A stretch of DNA of 64,000 nucleotides from Cricetomys ansorgei (taxonomy: Eukaryota > Chordata > Mammalia > Rodentia > Nesomyidae). The notes beneath the pieces are model-generated. The model was not told where the DNA came from, did not search any database, and saw only the letters and a program-made list of their open reading frames with translations. Location of the stretch: positions 20,830,501 to 20,894,500 of the forward strand of contig JAMJFZ010003163.1 in assembly GCA_026225945.1 (NCBI GenBank), given 5' to 3'. Position 1 is the first letter of the stretch, and each line of letters starts with the position of its first letter. This document shows positions 1 through 12,124 of the stretch, piece by piece. The position numbers and the translations under genes were made by a program.

Positions 1-1867
1 GTTGCTAATTGACTTTGGACTTTTAGCGTGAGGCAGGGCTGGTGGGCAGGAAGGCAGAGCAGCAGAGCAGGTAGGACTTTGAAGTGGGAGAGTGGATGCA
101 GGAAAGGCTAAGCGGTCGTCGAAACCACAAGCTTTCAAGTCAAGGGAACATCGGTGAAGTAAGAGACAAAGCTGAAACAGTGTTATTTGGAGTCGCAGAC
201 AACTAACACAATGTACTAGTGCAAATTTCAAACACTGGTAGGAGGCGCAGACCTGGGAGGTCACTGTGGGTGAGTTTAGTCCACGCCTCCCATAGTGAGG
301 AGGTCGTAGCTGTTTACTAAGTGACAAGTCAAGAAATGCATTTGTGGAAGCAGCCGCCAAAATAAACTAGAGCCAACGTTAAGTAAATTTGTCTCTGTAG
401 TACAGGACTGGAATGGTATTCTCTTGTATGCTTTAATTGCTTGCAATGCTTAAACTATACTTTGATTAAACACTTCAAGTGAGTGCTTCTTGGGAGATGC
501 AGTGTAACAGAGTCAGAAGCAGCTGGACTGTTTGCAAAAACCATGAGCCCGAGCACCCTGATTTTCTGGGTATAACCGAAAAACAGCAAAATTTTATACA
601 ACACACTTTTCAAGTGAGTACCCAGGGCGGTAGTCGCTTGCATAATGATGTGTTGACAGCTGTATTCCACTTCTACACTGTTCGGAACAGTAGCCACCAG
701 TCACGGGTGTCCTTGGGGTACCTGAAAAGTGGCCAGCGCCACTAGTGGGCATAATTTTACTCTAGTTTATTTTAATTGATGCAAATTTAAGTAGCAGCAT
801 GTGGCTGGTGGGTAGGGGACCGTGTAGAGCAGCGAGAGAATTGGATGGGAAGTGTGAGCCTGTCTTTTCTTAATCTACATTACTTGAAACTCTGCAGCTG
901 TGACTGCGACCCTTCTATAATTCAAGAATCCCAGGACTTCTTCATTTGAGAGAAATATGAAGAAGTAAAACCATGGAATAGTGCAATAGAGAGTAAAGGC
1001 TCTACAAAGTGGATCGATTGTTCTGATGGATGGCTGCCTTTGGGAAGCCTCCTATCTCCACTCTCCCCGTGACTCTCAGTGCAATCCCTCCATCTTGCTT
1101 TGCACCACAAGCACCCTAGATTGCAGCTCTCTGCTCCGCTGAGATAGTCACTAATCTCTCCTGCTCTCAGTCTTCCCTACTACACTTTGCCACCTTTTGC
1201 TGAAGCTCCACCGCTCTCATTGTATGTTGCAGTTGGGGAACATTTAAATGTACACATGTGTGGTGTTTGCTCTCTCATAAGTGACAGCATAATAGACATG
1301 TACATCCTATTTATCATATTCACTCCAACCCAAGAGAAGGGCACTTACCAAGAACTAGGAGGTTGTGGGGGGATCACATGACCTCTATCATCTAAGCCCC
1401 ACACCTGGCTCCATTCTATTCAGTCAGTCTCCCCACCTGGGTTCTGATCAGCCACCACCACCACCCCCCCCACCACACCCCCCCGTCATCAGGCAAAGGG
1501 ATGACTCTGCCACTGCTTAGCAACAGAGCCTCAAGTTACATCCTCTGGTCCCCCACCTACTAAGTGGAAATCAAAACTGCATGAACATCCTGGGGTTCTA
1601 GAAAGGATGAGACAATATATAACACAGGAAGGACTCAATGCAGATGTGCCAGATACGATGTGTCTGTGGTAATAACCCTTGCTGTTTCAAAGACAATGAG
1701 CTAAGAATGTACACGGCAACAAATTTCCAGTCATTTGATCGTTAAAAGTATCAACCCACCTTCTTTCTCCTATGGCCTGCCAATCACTTGAGACATATTG
1801 CAAAACTAGGGCCACAATGGCTTTTAGAGAAATGACAGATCATATCAAAAAGATCTTCTTAGATTTC
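1..1867. other. Unique non-coding DNA, no gene recognised
   Basis: I see no repeat family, splice-flanked exon or conserved protein segment here. The open frames are under 90 codons and have no domain-like composition. A C-rich CCA/CCC run lies at about 1452-1484. Confidence 0.5.
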
Positions 1868-1900
1868 ATTTTTTATTTATTTATTTGTTTATTTGTTTGT

Positions 1901-1947
<47 letters not shown>

Positions 1948-1950
1948 TTT
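1868..1950. repeat. (TTTA)n microsatellite
   Basis: A TTTA tract with a few TTTG variants abuts the next B1 element. It is in the right place to be the expanded A-rich tail of that reverse-oriented SINE, read as TTTA on this strand. Confidence 0.9.
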
Positions 1951-1951
1951 T

Positions 1952-2094
1952 TCTGAGATGGCATTTCCCTGTATAACAGCCTTGGCTGTCCTGGAACTTG
2001 CTTTGTAGACCAGGTTGGCCTTTAACTCACAGTGATCTGCCAGCCTCTGCCTCCCAAGTCCTGGGGTTAAAGGCGTGCACCATCACGCCTGGCC
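1952..2094 (-). mobile_element. B1 SINE, near full length
   Basis: In reverse orientation the sequence follows the B1 consensus: the right-end GAGATGG.TTTCCCTGT block, then GCTGTCCTGGAACTTGCTTTGTAGACCAGG, then CTCCCAAGTCCTGGGGTTAAAGG, and finally the GCCTGGCC start. B1 is a 7SL RNA-derived rodent SINE of about 140 bp moved by L1 machinery. The (TTTA)n tail sits on the expected side. Confidence 0.92.
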
Positions 2095-2097
2095 CTT

Positions 2098-2325
2098 TTT
2101 AGATTTTAACTTATTTTATTTTACGTGTATGAGTGTTTTGTCTGCGTGTGTGTATATTCACCACGTGCATGACTGGTACTCAGAGGTCGAAAGTGAATAT
2201 CAGATTCTCTGGATCTGGAGTTACAGACAGTTGTGAGCCACTATGTGGATACTGGGAATTGAACCCAAGTCCTCTGCAAGAGCAACACGTGTTCTTAACC
2301 ACTAATCCTTCTCTCTACCTCTCAA
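2098..2325 (-). mobile_element. B3 (B2-family) SINE
   Basis: The reverse strand matches the tRNA-derived B3 SINE. Visible landmarks are GTGTATGAGTGTTTTG, CTGGAGTTACAGACAGTTGTGAGCC, GGGAATTGAACCCAAGTCCTCTGCAAGAGCAAC and a mutated CTTAACCACTAATCC end. The TCTCCAGCCCC head is decayed, so the copy is old. Confidence 0.85.
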
Positions 2326-2345
2326 ATATATCTTTAAAAATATGA

Positions 2346-2566
2346 TGGCAGGCAGTATTCTTCAGTCCGAAGTGACATATGGAAGCACAAATAACCTGTT
2401 TTGGTGGTCCTGCTCATCACCTTACACAAAGAGTAGGTCCAGCCTGGATGCTACTACAGTATCAGTCTCATGTGGGATGAGGGCATTGGAGAAGCCCCCA
2501 TCTATATGACAGTGTGAAGACAAATGCTCTCATTTTATTTGTGAACTAGCTTTGTATTAATATGAA

Positions 2567-2570
<4 letters not shown>
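2346..2570. other. Unrecognised spacer
   Basis: This spacer between the B3 copy and the CA repeat holds no recognisable element. Confidence 0.4.

Positions 2571-2614
<44 letters not shown>
2571..2614. repeat. (CA)22 microsatellite
   Basis: Uninterrupted AC dinucleotides span 44 bp, long enough to be polymorphic. Confidence 0.97.
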
Positions 2615-2619
<5 letters not shown>

Positions 2620-2635
2620 AGGATGAGGAACAGGA

Positions 2636-2775
2636 AAGTAAAAATAATTACCATTCACCATCCTAAGTCAAACTACCAAAACGGACCACTGTTAAACTTC
2701 AGATACACAAACTCAGAAAGAGTGTGCATGTGTACACGTAAGTCCAAGTGAATAAACGTAAAAATAAAATAATGT
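2636..2775 (+). mobile_element. Ancient L1M 3' region, part 1
   Basis: The words AAAATAATTACCATTCACCATCC and CCACTGTTAAACTTCAGAT resemble the 3' UTR of old mammalian L1 (L1M) elements, where a 'CCACTGTTAA' block is typical. The following MaLR-like LTR probably split this relic from the L1M sequence at 3116-3815. The match is weak and rests on a few words. Confidence 0.45.
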
Positions 2776-2778
2776 ATG

Positions 2779-3115
2779 TCATAGTTAGCTTCAGTTGTCA
2801 CCTTGACACACTGGGAAGGGAGAACCTTAACTGAGGAACTGTCTATGTCAGATCGGCCTGTGGGTGTTTTTATGGGACATTTTCTTGATTGCTGACGGAC
2901 GTGGGAGAGCGATCTCTGGGTAGGTGTTTCTGGGCTGTGCAAGAGAGGTAGTGAGCCAGCTGTCAGTGCTCCTCCACGCCCTCTGCTTTAGTTTCTGCTC
3001 TGGGTTCCTGCCTTGGCTTCCCTTGATGATGGATTATAACCTGTAAGGTGAAATAAACCCTCTCTTCCCCAAGTTGCTTCTGATCATGGTATTTACCACA
3101 GCAACAAGAGTATTT
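2779..3115 (+). mobile_element. MaLR-like rodent LTR (solo)
   Basis: The order of blocks is TAGCTTCAGTTGTCACCTTGACAC, GGCATTTTCTTGATT-like text, a CCTCTGCTTTAGTT block, GTGAAATAAACCC (polyadenylation signal), then GATCATGGTATTTACCACAGCAACA. The same blocks recur at 13.9, 14.8, 19.1 and 54 kb. Intact copies start TG and end CA, as expected for an LTR of the MT/ORR1 MaLR class. I am sure it is an interspersed repeat and less sure of the subfamily. Confidence 0.75.
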
Positions 3116-3815
3116 ATATACATAAAATAAATACATCTAAAAAAAAAACAGTACTTAAAAAAAGCAAACTGAGACAATATGTATGCAAGTGCATTAGGCA
3201 TTATATAATTCCATAAACTATATTTCTACGTTTTAGAAATAGAAACCGGGTAATAGGTTCACAAATATAAACACAATGGGGTCAGGAAGTCCACAGCATT
3301 TTAAAGATATTTTTGTTATTTAACCACAGATTTCAGATCTTTCTTTGTCCGTGGGTTTATCTTTGTGTCATTTTTACCTAATTTAATGTGCTCATAGATA
3401 CCATAAGGTCTCTCCTTTCCTCCCACCAACCTCCTCTTGAGTAACATTAAACACTGTTTCCTGTTTCCATAGATTGTTTTCTTGGGTCTTGCGATTTTAA
3501 ACTCTCTTGGTAACAACCATCTCCATCCGGTTATCTCTGTGAAATCGTTTTAGACATGAAATATCTGTGTGAAGGAAAAGCACATTCATGTGAGGATTCG
3601 CATGTGCTGCCCAAATCTTCAGGAATGTAGCACGCTGCTCTTTCCCTGGAGGTCGGGGTGCCATATCCCTTCTGTGTCCCCTTCAGTGACTGCTGTCAGT
3701 TTCGCTTTGGCCATTCTGGTGGGTAAAAAAAGATTGCCTGATTCTTGTTTCAATTTTGATTTTATTTTAGCTGCTTATTGATGTCCGTAGAGTAAGTATC
3801 TTTTCATAGGAATAT
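3116..3815 (+). mobile_element. Ancient L1M 3' region, part 2
   Basis: The 3690-3812 stretch, with GGCCATTCTGGTGGGTAAAAAAAGATTGCC, TTTCAATTTTGATTTTATTTTAGC and AGTATCTTTTCATAGG, aligns by eye with the L1M 3' UTR text 'aatctgatgggtgaaaaatggtatctcatt...gcatcttttcatatg'. The 3116-3560 part is too decayed to be certain. Confidence 0.55.
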
Positions 3816-4072
3816 CATCAGCCCTTGGCCCCCACTGCTCCACTGAAGCCACATCACTGTCTCCCGGGTCTGCAGCTGAAAGGCTGGAGACAAGATGCCT
3901 TTGCATCCCTACACCCCTAGACCTCACTGTCCGCCCGTGTCCTTCGTTGCCTAGGTCTCCCTTGTCCTTCAGCGCTAAAGGGACTCAGCACCCATGAAGC
4001 TTTCCAAACACCAGCCACAATGGATCTCCTTTTTCTGCTTTCTTGGAGATCCCCATGTAAAGCTATTTTGTT
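3816..4072. other. Unrecognised spacer
   Basis: No repeat or gene signal is visible in this G+C-moderate stretch. Confidence 0.4.
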
Positions 4073-4151
4073 CCTCTCTCTCTCTGTCTCTGTGTGTGTC
4101 TCTCTCTCTCTCTGTCTCTCTCTCTCTCTGTGTCTCTCTCTCTCTCTCTAG
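4073..4151. repeat. (CT)n/(GT)n simple repeat
   Basis: TCTC runs are interrupted by TGTCTC and TGTGTGTC blocks. The resulting open frames of Leu/Ser/Cys/Val are artefacts. Confidence 0.9.
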
Positions 4152-4199
4152 TGTGTGCTTGAATGTGGAAGCCAGATGTTGACACAAGACTTTTTTAGT

Positions 4200-4418
4200 T
4201 CCTTCCCACCTTATTTTTTGAAGCAGGGTCTCTCACTGGCCTGGAGTGCCCTGATTATTCTAGTCTAGCTGACCAATGCATTCCAAGGATCTGCTTGTCT
4301 CTGCCTCCCCAGAACTGGGATTACAGAGTTACATGGCTTTTTATGTGGGGGAATCAGAACTCCCATCCTTGAGCTCAGCTGTCAAGCACTTTACCGACCG
4401 TGTCATCACCCCACCCCT
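4200..4418 (-). mobile_element. B4 (RSINE1-type) SINE
   Basis: The reverse-strand landmarks are GCAGGGTCTCTCACTGGCCTGGAG, GATCTGCTTGTCTCTGCCTCCCCAG-AACTGGGATTACAG and a 3' block CAAGCACTTTACCGACCGTGTCATC, the inverted B4 head. B4 is a rodent composite SINE with ID and B1 halves. The copy is about 20-25% diverged by eye. Confidence 0.85.
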
Positions 4419-4589
4419 TCTTCTTTGGGTGATATGGTTATTTGTTATCATCATCTTTTCCATCCCCCGAGTGTTTTTTGAATCTCTAGTGTTGGTTCTA
4501 ATCTAGCCAAAAAGGAGACTGGAAAACCAAAGGAAGCTTACAGACACTCAGGGCCATTGCCTCTCTTATTTCAGAAACTTCAGAAGCAC

Positions 4590-4794
4590 AAATTCATGTT
4601 TGTTTATTTTTATTTTTTTTCATTTTATGTGCATGAGTATTTTGCCTACATAAATATCTGTATGAGGGTATCAGATCCCCTGAAACTACAGTTACAGATA
4701 GTTGTGAACTGCCCTGTGAGAGCTGAGAATTGAACCTGGGTCCTCTGGAAGAGCAGCCAGTGTTCTCAACCACTGAGCCGTCTCTCCAGCCCCT
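4590..4794 (-). mobile_element. B3 (B2-family) SINE
   Basis: A T-rich block, then ATTTTATGTGCATGAGTATTTTGCC, TACAGTTACAGATAGTTGTGAAC, GAATTGAACCTGGGTCCTCTGG and CCACTGAGCCGTCTCTCCAGCCCC, which is the inverted and nearly intact B3/B2 head containing the RNA polymerase III promoter boxes. Confidence 0.92.
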
Positions 4795-4799
4795 TCATA

Positions 4800-4922
4800 G
4801 CTGATTTTAATTGTTTCAGTTTTCCAGGTAAAGGAATGAAGCTCAGAGAAGTCAGGCATCTTGCCTAAGGTACCAGTTACAGAGCTTGGATTTTAACCCC
4901 ACCGTTCTACTTCTGATGCCTA
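4800..4922 (-). mobile_element. MIR SINE fragment
   Basis: GGAATGAAGCTCAGAGAAGTCAGGCATCTTGCCTAAGG and the following ACAGAGCTTGGATTTTAACCCC are the inverted MIR core ('gaggaaactgaggctcagagaggttaagtgacttgcccaagg'). MIR is a mammal-wide tRNA-derived SINE inactive for over 100 Myr. Confidence 0.8.
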
Positions 4923-4980
4923 GATTCCTAATAAGTAGGGTATAAAAAGTTGATTTAGTAAATAGCATGTTTCCAATTAA

Positions 4981-5006
4981 AACACACACACACAAAAAAA
5001 AAAAAA
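4981..5006. repeat. (CA)n-A(n) run
   Basis: A short ACACAC stretch runs into 14 adenines. It may be the tail of an unrecognised retroposon. Confidence 0.8.
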
Positions 5007-5803
5007 ACCTAAAGAGTTAGACCAGCAAAGTCTGGCCATACGTGGGTGAATTATCTCTTACTCGTGGAAACGTGATGTTCAATAGCTCAGCACACTGTGT
5101 TGCATTTGTGGATAAAGTGGTTAAGGTCCAACCGATCTATACATTTAAAAATACATATAAATCATGATTTCAATTCTATTAGGAAACTGTGTCTTTATCT
5201 CCTGATACAGCTAAAGTAAAAATGGCTGAGAGGAGGGAAAAAATCCATTTTGCTATTTAGTACAGTTTGTCAGACTAGAGAAATGGGATTGAATTTCAAA
5301 GCCATAGGCAAGCTGGCTACAGTCTGCAGCTACACAGTTGACGGTTTACCCCCCTCCTTTATTTACAACTCTTTTGATAAGCCTTCAGCAAGTTACATAG
5401 GTTGTTCTAGTTGCATCTCGTTTGACTGGATTAGAATACTTGATGACAGTTCGGAGAAGTTTGAGGCAGATGGTTCTTGACGTTTTTCATGGCATCAGTT
5501 ACAAACCATGCAAGAAGCTCTTTCATCCTTTGTTTACCCTTCCCTTAGAAGCCACTCTAGTAGGTCGTTAAACTTTCATTCTTCACAGTGCTGATTAAGG
5601 CGTACTCCAAGGCAGATGTTACTCCGCACCAGCACCATTTTTAACAATTTACATTTAGCACCAAAGCTGCCTTTGTACCCCTCCCGTATCACATTTTCAA
5701 AACTCCAAGGTCAGTCCTAAACACTGCGGCTCCCCGAACAATGTAACGTCTTATAAACTCCGCTAGGCTGGGCTGCAGAAGCCCCTCTGCTTAACGTAAT
5801 TCC

Positions 5804-5806
<3 letters not shown>
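5007..5806. other. Unique non-coding DNA
   Basis: This block is repeat-free. The 5395-5580 part has mixed composition with words such as TTGATGACAG and CTTTGTTTACCC (forkhead-like) and could be constrained non-coding DNA, but nothing here proves it. Confidence 0.3.

Positions 5807-5843
<37 letters not shown>
5807..5843. repeat. (TG)n microsatellite
   Basis: A 37-bp TG tract, ending TGTTTGC. Confidence 0.95.
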
Positions 5844-5848
<5 letters not shown>

Positions 5849-5939
5849 ACTCAACACCCAGGAAAACTCAACAGTGCTCCTTCTCCACAGAGTGAAATAA
5901 TTATTTAAGAGGCAGCTCACTAAACAAAGAGAGGAGAAA

Positions 5940-5952
5940 GGGGGGGGGGGGG
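5940..5952. repeat. G13 homopolymer
   Basis: Thirteen guanines occur in a purine context (GGAGAAAG before, GAACACA after). The true length in the assembly may be uncertain. Confidence 0.9.
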
Positions 5953-8900
5953 AACACATGACAACAGGAACAAAAGGCACAAGTCTGAATATAACCTGTC
6001 AGAGTATCTTAATTTTTATCAAAGTAGTTCTAGAAAGAGACATGATTGACAGTCCTGAAGTACAAAATTCTTCACACATCAATGATGAGATGCAAAGCAG
6101 AGAGTAAGAACTACTTTGCTTTTCTTCTCCGTGTTTTAGTGATTTGGTAAATTACATACTATTTAGTTCAACTCCAGACAAGTAAGAGCAGATGAAAGCT
6201 CCTTTAGGTAGGGCACAGTGTTGGCGAAGGGGCTCGTCACATGCAAATCCTGACAACGTGCTATTGTACCTCAGGAAAGCACACGCCTTAGCTCCATCGC
6301 TTCTGGAATAATTTTCGAAGCACATCCCCTTCAGATGTAGATGAGGAACATCCTGGTTAGGAAAGCAGTGTGTGGGCAATCAGGAAGACAGCATACACAA
6401 AGAGTGCTAGGATCCATTCCCCACCTCGTTTAAAAATAAGGACTTCAGGCAGGACGGTGGGTCACAGACCCTGGAGTGCTCGTTCTTCAAAAAGAAAAGC
6501 AAGGAAAAACAGCAACAGGATCAAATAAGCAATAGGATGTAGTTCCCTCTTTCTGACATACAGACACAAACACATACAGACAGCCTACAAACACAAGCAA
6601 CGCTGGCTCTAAATCGGATTTTGGGAGATTCCTGGTCTAGCACCTCGAATAAATTATCTGGAAAACCAACTTCTTTCTTTGTCTTTTCCTTGTTTCTTAC
6701 TTGTAAGAGGACCAGATGAGATGTATGGGGACAACAAAGAATTTCCCGGCACTATAGACCAGGCTTTATGAATGCTAGGTTGCCATTCTGGGGTGTCTGT
6801 TCCCTGATTTTGTAGGTACTGAGGAAGCCTAAGGCAGAACCTGTAAATTGCAATTAACACAGGAAAAAGGATGTTGCTTTACATATTAATGGGCAAGGGA
6901 ATTCTCCCAGATCAAGTGAACTGACAAAGGTTGCTAGCCTCTTCCTGGAAACCTGAGTAGGACACCAATGAAGAAACTACAGGCACTGAAGAACAGACAG
7001 ACACATGGACAGCGGAGGACAGTGATCAGGTGGGCTGTGCTCCTGCTGCTGGGGGCGACAACTAGACGACCTGGAAATTCAGCTCATTTAGTACATACAG
7101 CACAAAGGGGAGGAGTTGGCTAACCTTGGTGGGAGGTCTCTATAGGGAAGCAGCCTCCGACTGTAGTCATCCTGTGGAGGAAGTTGTGGTTGTTAGCTTT
7201 ATACACATTGGTCAATCCTTAGAAATCATTTGTTCTCTGGAGGCTTTGTCATGCCTCTGAGCTTCACCTCCCATTGGTCTGAGAGGCATTGGGTCGTTGA
7301 TATAGCCACGTCCATGCCAATAATACCAACGTAAAATAATATTTTATCCACTTCCCACCAAAAGCAGTTCTCCTTATGATTATTGCATGTTTAGCTAATA
7401 TGAGTCTTTCTGAAACAATATTCATATTTGGGTCATGTGTTGGTCCTACATGTAGAGGAGATGCAAGAATAAGGTCACCATTGGCTGCACAGGGAAGATG
7501 TTTTAGTATAGATCTTACTCAGACATTGTAAAGCCAACAGGCCAGTGAAGAAGCCAAGGTAGAGAGGACACAGTGGGTAAGAGCCTGTATTGTAGGTTTC
7601 TGGAACAGAAATGATCAATAGACAGTACCAGCAGATCCATGGCATGAGACTCTGTAAGGATGTGGCTGGGGTATGGACCCAGCTACTGGAATACAAACTG
7701 TGGGTAAGCTGTTTCTCATCCCTAACCAATAGCTCACCCTGACAGGGGCTATCCATTCAGACTCGGGGGGCAGACACCTGATGCATGGGAAATGCAGGAA
7801 TACAACTCTCACCAGCTTCTCTGATGAACATGGACCAGCACACTGAGCCCAGGACCTCAAAGTCCAGATGGAAGGTGGTGAGTCAAAGGAGTGATTCCTG
7901 GCTACAGCTCGGGGGTACTGGCCCCTCCAGGCAGACTAGGCAAAATCTACTTTCAGACACTCATGCATTGTCCACAGACCCAGGTTCTTGCTGGCTGTCA
8001 ATCAAAAGCATCGGTTTTTTGCCATCTAGACTTCTCCAGGGAGTGCTTACTGCATGGCCACTACTTTCCCCAGAGCGATAACTCCGCAAGGAGCAACAGA
8101 GGGAGAATGAGTCTGCGCACAAGGGAGCCCAGCATCCGTCACTGACCTCACCTTGGACATGGGACCCTATCCCTTTGGCTAAATTGACTTCACTGGAAAG
8201 GAGTGACTAGGTTCCACCGTAGTCAAAGGGCAACTGTTCCAGAGTGTGAATGTTGGAATCTTGGGGGCCATTCTATAGTTGACTTACCATAGAACTGGAC
8301 AGAAAAATTTCATATAAAATCTAAGATTAGAACAACCACAAAATGTCCCTTTTCCGATTACATGGCAATAGAAAAATAGTCCGCGGCTACTCTTGTGTTA
8401 GTCTTTCTCCTGTTTTAAAAGAGTGTTTCTCCAAGAAAGCAGCAACTAGTCTCTTACAGTGCAGAGTGGCCTTCTAGCCTTCTTGCACTTTAAAATGCAA
8501 GGAAAGTACAAACACAATCAGTGGAAGTCCACAGTCTGGAAGTTCAAAGAGTTCTGTGCAAAGGGATAGTTAACATGTAATGAGACGGGCAACGTCAGTA
8601 ACAGCCTTAAATACACAAATAAGGAGAGCTGTAACTATGGCTGTTTTGGGGTCTCAGTGTGGAAGATGAATCCGGGTGCCTCTGCCCAGTGCTGGCGAAC
8701 ACCGAAGAGAAAACAGTCTACACCATGGCAAAGGAAGCATCATGGCCATGCAAGTTTGGCAAACACTCTGGCAATCCCTGGCAAATTTAAACTTGTGCAG
8801 ATCCCTTGGTCCAGTGATTTTTTTGCTTCCAGGAACTGAACCCAGAGAAATAATACAGGAAGCACACAGGGAAGCATTGTGGAGAAAGCCATTGGTATGC

Positions 8901-9000
8901 TTTGAAGATAAATAAATGGATATACGATAGATAATTAAAAGTAATTCCAGTGCCTACAAATGATAGATAAATTAGGTATACGGCAGATCAGAGAACATGG
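5953..9000. other. 3 kb of unrecognised single-copy DNA
   Basis: No SINE, LTR or L1 could be recognised. A GGCAGGACGGTGGGTCACAGACC stretch near 6450 followed by A-rich sequence hints at a very old SINE relic. Open frames up to 98 codons are present (7785-8081 on the plus strand) but overlap others in several frames and show no family signature. Confidence 0.4.
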
Positions 9001-9029
9001 ACACTCATTAGAGTTGTCAATTTATTTCT

Positions 9030-9250
9030 TTTAAAATATATATATTTTTTTAATTTTAGTTTTCACTAACATACAAAGTGACAGTTTTCCTTACGGTATT
9101 TTCATGCATGCTTAGTTTTGTAGCTCTACCTCCATTCTTTTCCATCCTTGAAAATAATATTTTTTATTTGGTTTTAAAATTAGCATAGAAAATAGTGTGG
9201 TTTCCTTGTGACCTTTTCACACATGCTTAGTTTTGCTTGACAGCATTTTC
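9030..9250. repeat. Imperfect ~110-bp tandem pair, AT-rich
   Basis: Two adjacent segments share the order TTTTCCTTACGGTATTTTCATGCATGCTTAGTTTTG (about 9085-9121) and TTTCCTTGTGACCTTTTCACACATGCTTAGTTTTG (about 9200-9234), followed by similar CATTCTTTTCC / CATTTTCC ends. It could be a decayed L1 3'-UTR repeat. Confidence 0.45.
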
Positions 9251-12120
9251 CATTTGTTTCTTCAAGGGGCAATCTCTACAGGGTAGTGTGGGAGCAAAGA
9301 ACAGGGAAGCCAAAAAGAATACAGCTGATTAGAAACTACCATGAACATTCCTGTAGGAGGACTTTTCTGATTTCAGCCTTTTAGTTTAGCCTGTGTGTTA
9401 TTTTCTCATGGTGAGAAAGCATGCACTTGTATAGTAAGAAATAAAGACTGAAAGGTACTTCTCATTGTCTCTTAGGATCCCTACTCTGAGTACCATAGGC
9501 AACTTCTAAATGTTGAGAACAGGCTATACATGATAAACATCCAATCTTCCGTTCCCAGTTTGCCAAACATCACGCAGACAGTGCACGATGACCAAAGAGC
9601 TTAGGGTAGCAACAGGTAGACATTTCTTTTTGGCTAGAGCAATAACAATATCACAGCACACAAAAGCTATAAGCCTCTCTCTATATATATAGCTCAAACA
9701 TCATTGAATTAGAAATTCAGACACCCAACAATCATTAAATCTTGTAAATAAAATGTCATAATCATCATCTTGAAAAGTAATTCATGAAACCTCATAGGCT
9801 TGACTTCTCATCTCTCCGTGGATCTCAACCCTTCCTACCCCAGACTCAGCTACACGTGGGCTTCTTCTTTCACTCTGAACTCAAGCCAAGAAGACATCTG
9901 TGCCCTCAGCCCTTCCAGTCTCTCCCATCTGCTTATGTCTCCATGTCCAGAGCGATATGGAATCTACAATGCTGACTTGTGTACATACCCCTACGTCATG
10001 TGATTCCTTTTTAAAAGTGACTTTTCCAGGGTTGCAATTTTTATAGGGAAATCCTAGCATTTGCATGTTTCCATTTGGACAGTAATAACTGGAAACCCGA
10101 CCGGAACCATTGCTTTAACGGACATCAGAACTCACCTCATCTATAGAGGTTTTGGAAAACAAGTTTGCCATGGAAGGCATGCTGGCCAAGGGGCTTCCGT
10201 GGTTGAATTGAGCCTTCATCATCTTTTGCTAAAATAAAATCAAACAGTGTCTTTGGAATGAAGACAACATTTGTTTGGCATACAGCGTGCTGTGCAGAGA
10301 AGACATAGGGCAGGCCCTCCTCCTGACAAATTAGCCCTAAAGAGCAGATCTTAGAAACAATGAATACATCATAATGGACTAGAAAAATGGCTCCACTCAC
10401 TGATCTTCTGTCTGTATCATAAACAAAAAAGAAAGAAGAAAGAAAAGAAGAAAGAAGAACACCAACTCTTGTTTACATGAAAGGATGAAATCGAAAATAT
10501 TTTCATGATTAGATAACACTCTCTCTTAATGTTTCAAGTTGTCACGAGACAAGCTGATGCGACTGTGTCTGGTTTTTATCATCTGGATAAAGAGTGTCAG
10601 TGCCAAGATGGGTGGAGGAGGCGCTGGTGACTGAATTATCCTAAACAAGCGCGGGCTGTGCTACACGGAATAACAGCTAACATCCTGCTACACGGTTGCT
10701 GATACACAACTCGAGACAAAGATAAAAGATCTTATTCCAAAGGGAAAATACACTGAAGGAAAACCCTTTTACCACAGGGTTTTGGAACAGAAGGTGAAGG
10801 GAAAAAATAAAAACAATGGAGGTAGAAAGAGCCCCTGTCTTCACAGCTGACGATGTTCCTTCTCCTGGTACATACCTAAAGCACCCCATATTCCCGTGCC
10901 ATGTGTTCTTGCCTTTGGAATTGGCTCTATTTCCACAATTTGAGACACATCCCCCCAAGAAAAAGCAACCCTAAAAAGGCTTCTTACTAGACTAAAAATG
11001 TATACAGACTCTTGATGGCCACAGCGCCCTTGAGTGGACAGCTTCTGTCCTGCTCTTTGACACACACTGGAACTCAGCAAGCCGTCCATATCACCCGCTC
11101 ATATCACCCCAACTTTATTCTCAGAAGACCGTTGTGACTAGATAAAATAAAAGGTAACAAAAGAAGGACCAATAGGCACTAACTTGCTCCTGAAGACAGC
11201 TCTGCCCCAGACTGACCAGTGGTCACGCTGGTTTACCTCTGCACAGGGTATAGCCTTCCAGAGACTTCGGTAAGCCTACTCTTCAGCTGGGCACACTTAC
11301 TTCTGCTCATTTTCTGCTCATTCCTCATTGGAGAGAGCTTGTTGTTGGGTTTCTTCTGATCCATTGGTTGCTACCTCTGGACCTTCCTAGTTTATATTGA
11401 ACCCAACAATAAATCTCAAAGTCCATTGTGCTCGTGGTGGTTCTGTTCCCTGGCTGAACTGTAAGAAGCCATTGCCTGCTCCTGACCATAATTAAGCCAA
11501 CCTGGGGTCACCAGAGGGATGGAGGGCTTTGCAAATCAGGTCACTTTCAGAGTTGCTGAAGCCAATAAGCCTGGAGATGTTGCCCTGTCAAGGAAACTAG
11601 AGAGGGGCTGTGGCACTGGCCTGGCCTCCCACACACCCCCCATCTTGCCTGCGTTGCTTCCCAGCCTACACAGTAGTCAAGGGTGGCCATTCCATCTGGT
11701 CTTTGCAGTGGAAGAAAAGCACAAGTCCACAGTGAAGCCTTAGGAAAGGGAGGTGAGTGAGAAGCGCTTGTAGATGTACACCCCACATTTCCTCTTCCTG
11801 CCTTGAACTCATCCATTTTGCCTGCACTCCGCAGCCTTCTCATACTGCACTGCAGAAAGAGAGGAAGGGCGAAGCCAACAGTGCAATGATGGAGCAAAGA
11901 CAGAGCCTAGGTTCACCACAGGTTCAACGAGTTACCAGACCAACCACAGGGCTGCCCTATTCAACCTTTATGTTAAATAAGCACCCAACTTTCTTATGAT
12001 TCAAGCTGATGCATTTTAGGCTCTCTGTTCCTTGTAACCAAGTACACTCCTAGTCTGCCCTCAAGCTCTTTAAGTAATCACAAGGAGAGGAAATGGGGCA
12101 GAAAAGAAAATGTATTAGGT
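9251..12120. other. Unrecognised single-copy DNA
   Basis: No repeat family was recognised apart from an imperfect GAAA/GAAGAAA run at 10427-10461. AACAATAAATCTC near 11408 is a possible polyadenylation-like word with no LTR context I could confirm. Open frames up to 116 codons (11547-11897, minus) carry no recognisable domain. Confidence 0.4.
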
Positions 12121-12124
12121 ACCC

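Noticed and set aside
2571..2614. Regular short repeats suggesting a CRISPR-like array
   Set aside because: Simple dinucleotide microsatellite; there are no spacers, and the genome is a mammal's.
5940..5952. G13 run as a G-quadruplex
   Set aside because: A single homopolymer without further G-tracts nearby is weak evidence and its length may be a sequencing artefact.
11390..11480. AACAATAAATCTC followed by pyrimidine-rich sequence as a possible LTR end
   Set aside because: No TATA box, TG/CA ends or repeat similarity could be recognised around it.
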